From DATFMP01 sp041477795 (GTDB lineage: Bacteria > SAR324 > JACQKK01): a stretch of 8,936 nt of DNA. The notes under the pieces were generated by a model. The model saw only the letters and a program-made list of their open reading frames with translations, searched no databases and had not been told where the DNA came from. Within the stretch, counting starts at the first letter, position 1. Each line of letters opens with the position of its first letter. Shown here piece after piece: positions 7,903-8,936 of this stretch. The stretch spans positions 1 to 8,936 of the forward strand of contig JBGOUY010000182.1 in assembly GCA_041477795.1 (NCBI GenBank). Direction: 5' to 3'. The translations under genes were made by a program, and so were the position numbers.

Positions 7903-7932
7903 TGTGGCAGTAGCGATCCGAGCGGTGCCACA
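7903..7932. repeat. 7-bp inverted repeat in leader of the NtrC-type regulator gene
   Basis: TGTGGCA (7903-7909) and TGCCACA (7926-7932) are exact reverse complements with a 16-base gap. It sits right after the predicted transcription start and 25 bases before the ATG. It could be an operator for autoregulation or a leader RNA hairpin. It does not match the GG-N10-GC spacing of a sigma-54 promoter. Confidence 0.55.
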
Positions 7933-7947
7933 AAAACCTGCTCATCC

Positions 7948-7951
7948 AGGA
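7948..7951 (+). promoter_or_regulatory. Ribosome binding site of the NtrC-type regulator gene
   Basis: AGGA lies six bases before ATG 7958 and supports this start, which places the conserved receiver-domain strand at the usual distance from the N-terminus. Confidence 0.6.
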
Positions 7952-7957
7952 CCGCAT

Positions 7958-8936
<979 letters not shown>

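Larger units (their letters stand above)
7619..7957. other. Divergent intergenic region, AT-richer than the rest
   Basis: This 339-bp stretch separates the DUF488-like gene and the NtrC-type regulator. I find no convincing gene in it. It holds a (-) promoter candidate (7679-7707), a (+) promoter candidate (7869-7896), and several inverted repeats, listed separately. An AT tract at about 7702-7722 (AAAAAATATTTGTTT) is the most AT-rich stretch of the window and lies just upstream of the (-) promoter's -35 box, where an UP element would sit. Confidence 0.6.

Noticed and set aside
7904..7932. Sigma-54 promoter around TGGCA before the NtrC-type gene
   Set aside because: The required GG-N10-GC spacing fails on both strands.

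Overview
The window is a GC-rich bacterial chromosomal segment. Genes are densely packed and starts are often GTG. I see no phage, transposon, CRISPR, tRNA or rRNA signature. The gene families (NtrC-type response regulator, CcmD-like peptide, ABC-F ATPase, paired M16 peptidases) and the TTGACA/TACCCT-type promoter fit a high-GC Pseudomonadota or a related didermic lineage. I cannot name the genus from sequence alone.

Layout from left to right. (1) Positions 1-300 (+) hold the 3' end of a class II aldolase/short-chain dehydrogenase fusion gene, entering from outside. (2) A strong-looking sigma-70 promoter at 331-360 precedes a three-gene (+) unit: a transglutaminase-like protein (427-1125), a 48-residue CcmD-like membrane peptide (1147-1293), and an ABC-F ATPase (1290-3227) whose ATG overlaps the peptide's stop as ATGA. 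(3) A convergent (-) unit ends 18 bp away. In transcription order it contains an active-type M16 zinc peptidase (6960-5659), a second M16 protein without the zinc site (5662-4313, GTGA overlap), and a diacylglycerol-kinase-family protein (4274-3246) that has lost the canonical GGDGT motif. (4) A further (-) gene for a DUF488-like protein (7618-7148) is separated from the M16 unit by an 11-bp perfect inverted repeat. (5) A 339-bp, comparatively AT-rich divergent intergenic region carries promoter candidates in both directions and several inverted repeats. (6) An NtrC-family sigma-54 activator (7958 onward, +) runs off the right edge after its receiver domain and most of its AAA+ domain.

How the genes may work together. 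The two M16 proteins almost certainly form one peptidase of the catalytic/non-catalytic pair type. Neither has a visible signal peptide, so they probably act in the cytoplasm. The kinase-like protein is probably co-transcribed with them, but the functional link is unknown. The ABC-F protein is expected to act on the ribosome, and its co-transcription with a CcmD-like peptide and a transglutaminase fold protein has no obvious explanation. The regulator has no visible target or sensor kinase here.

I found no clearly new multi-gene system. The best candidates for follow-up are the degenerate kinase in the M16 operon, the orphan CcmD-like peptide fused by overlap to an ABC-F gene, and the inverted repeats around the regulator and DUF488-like promoters.
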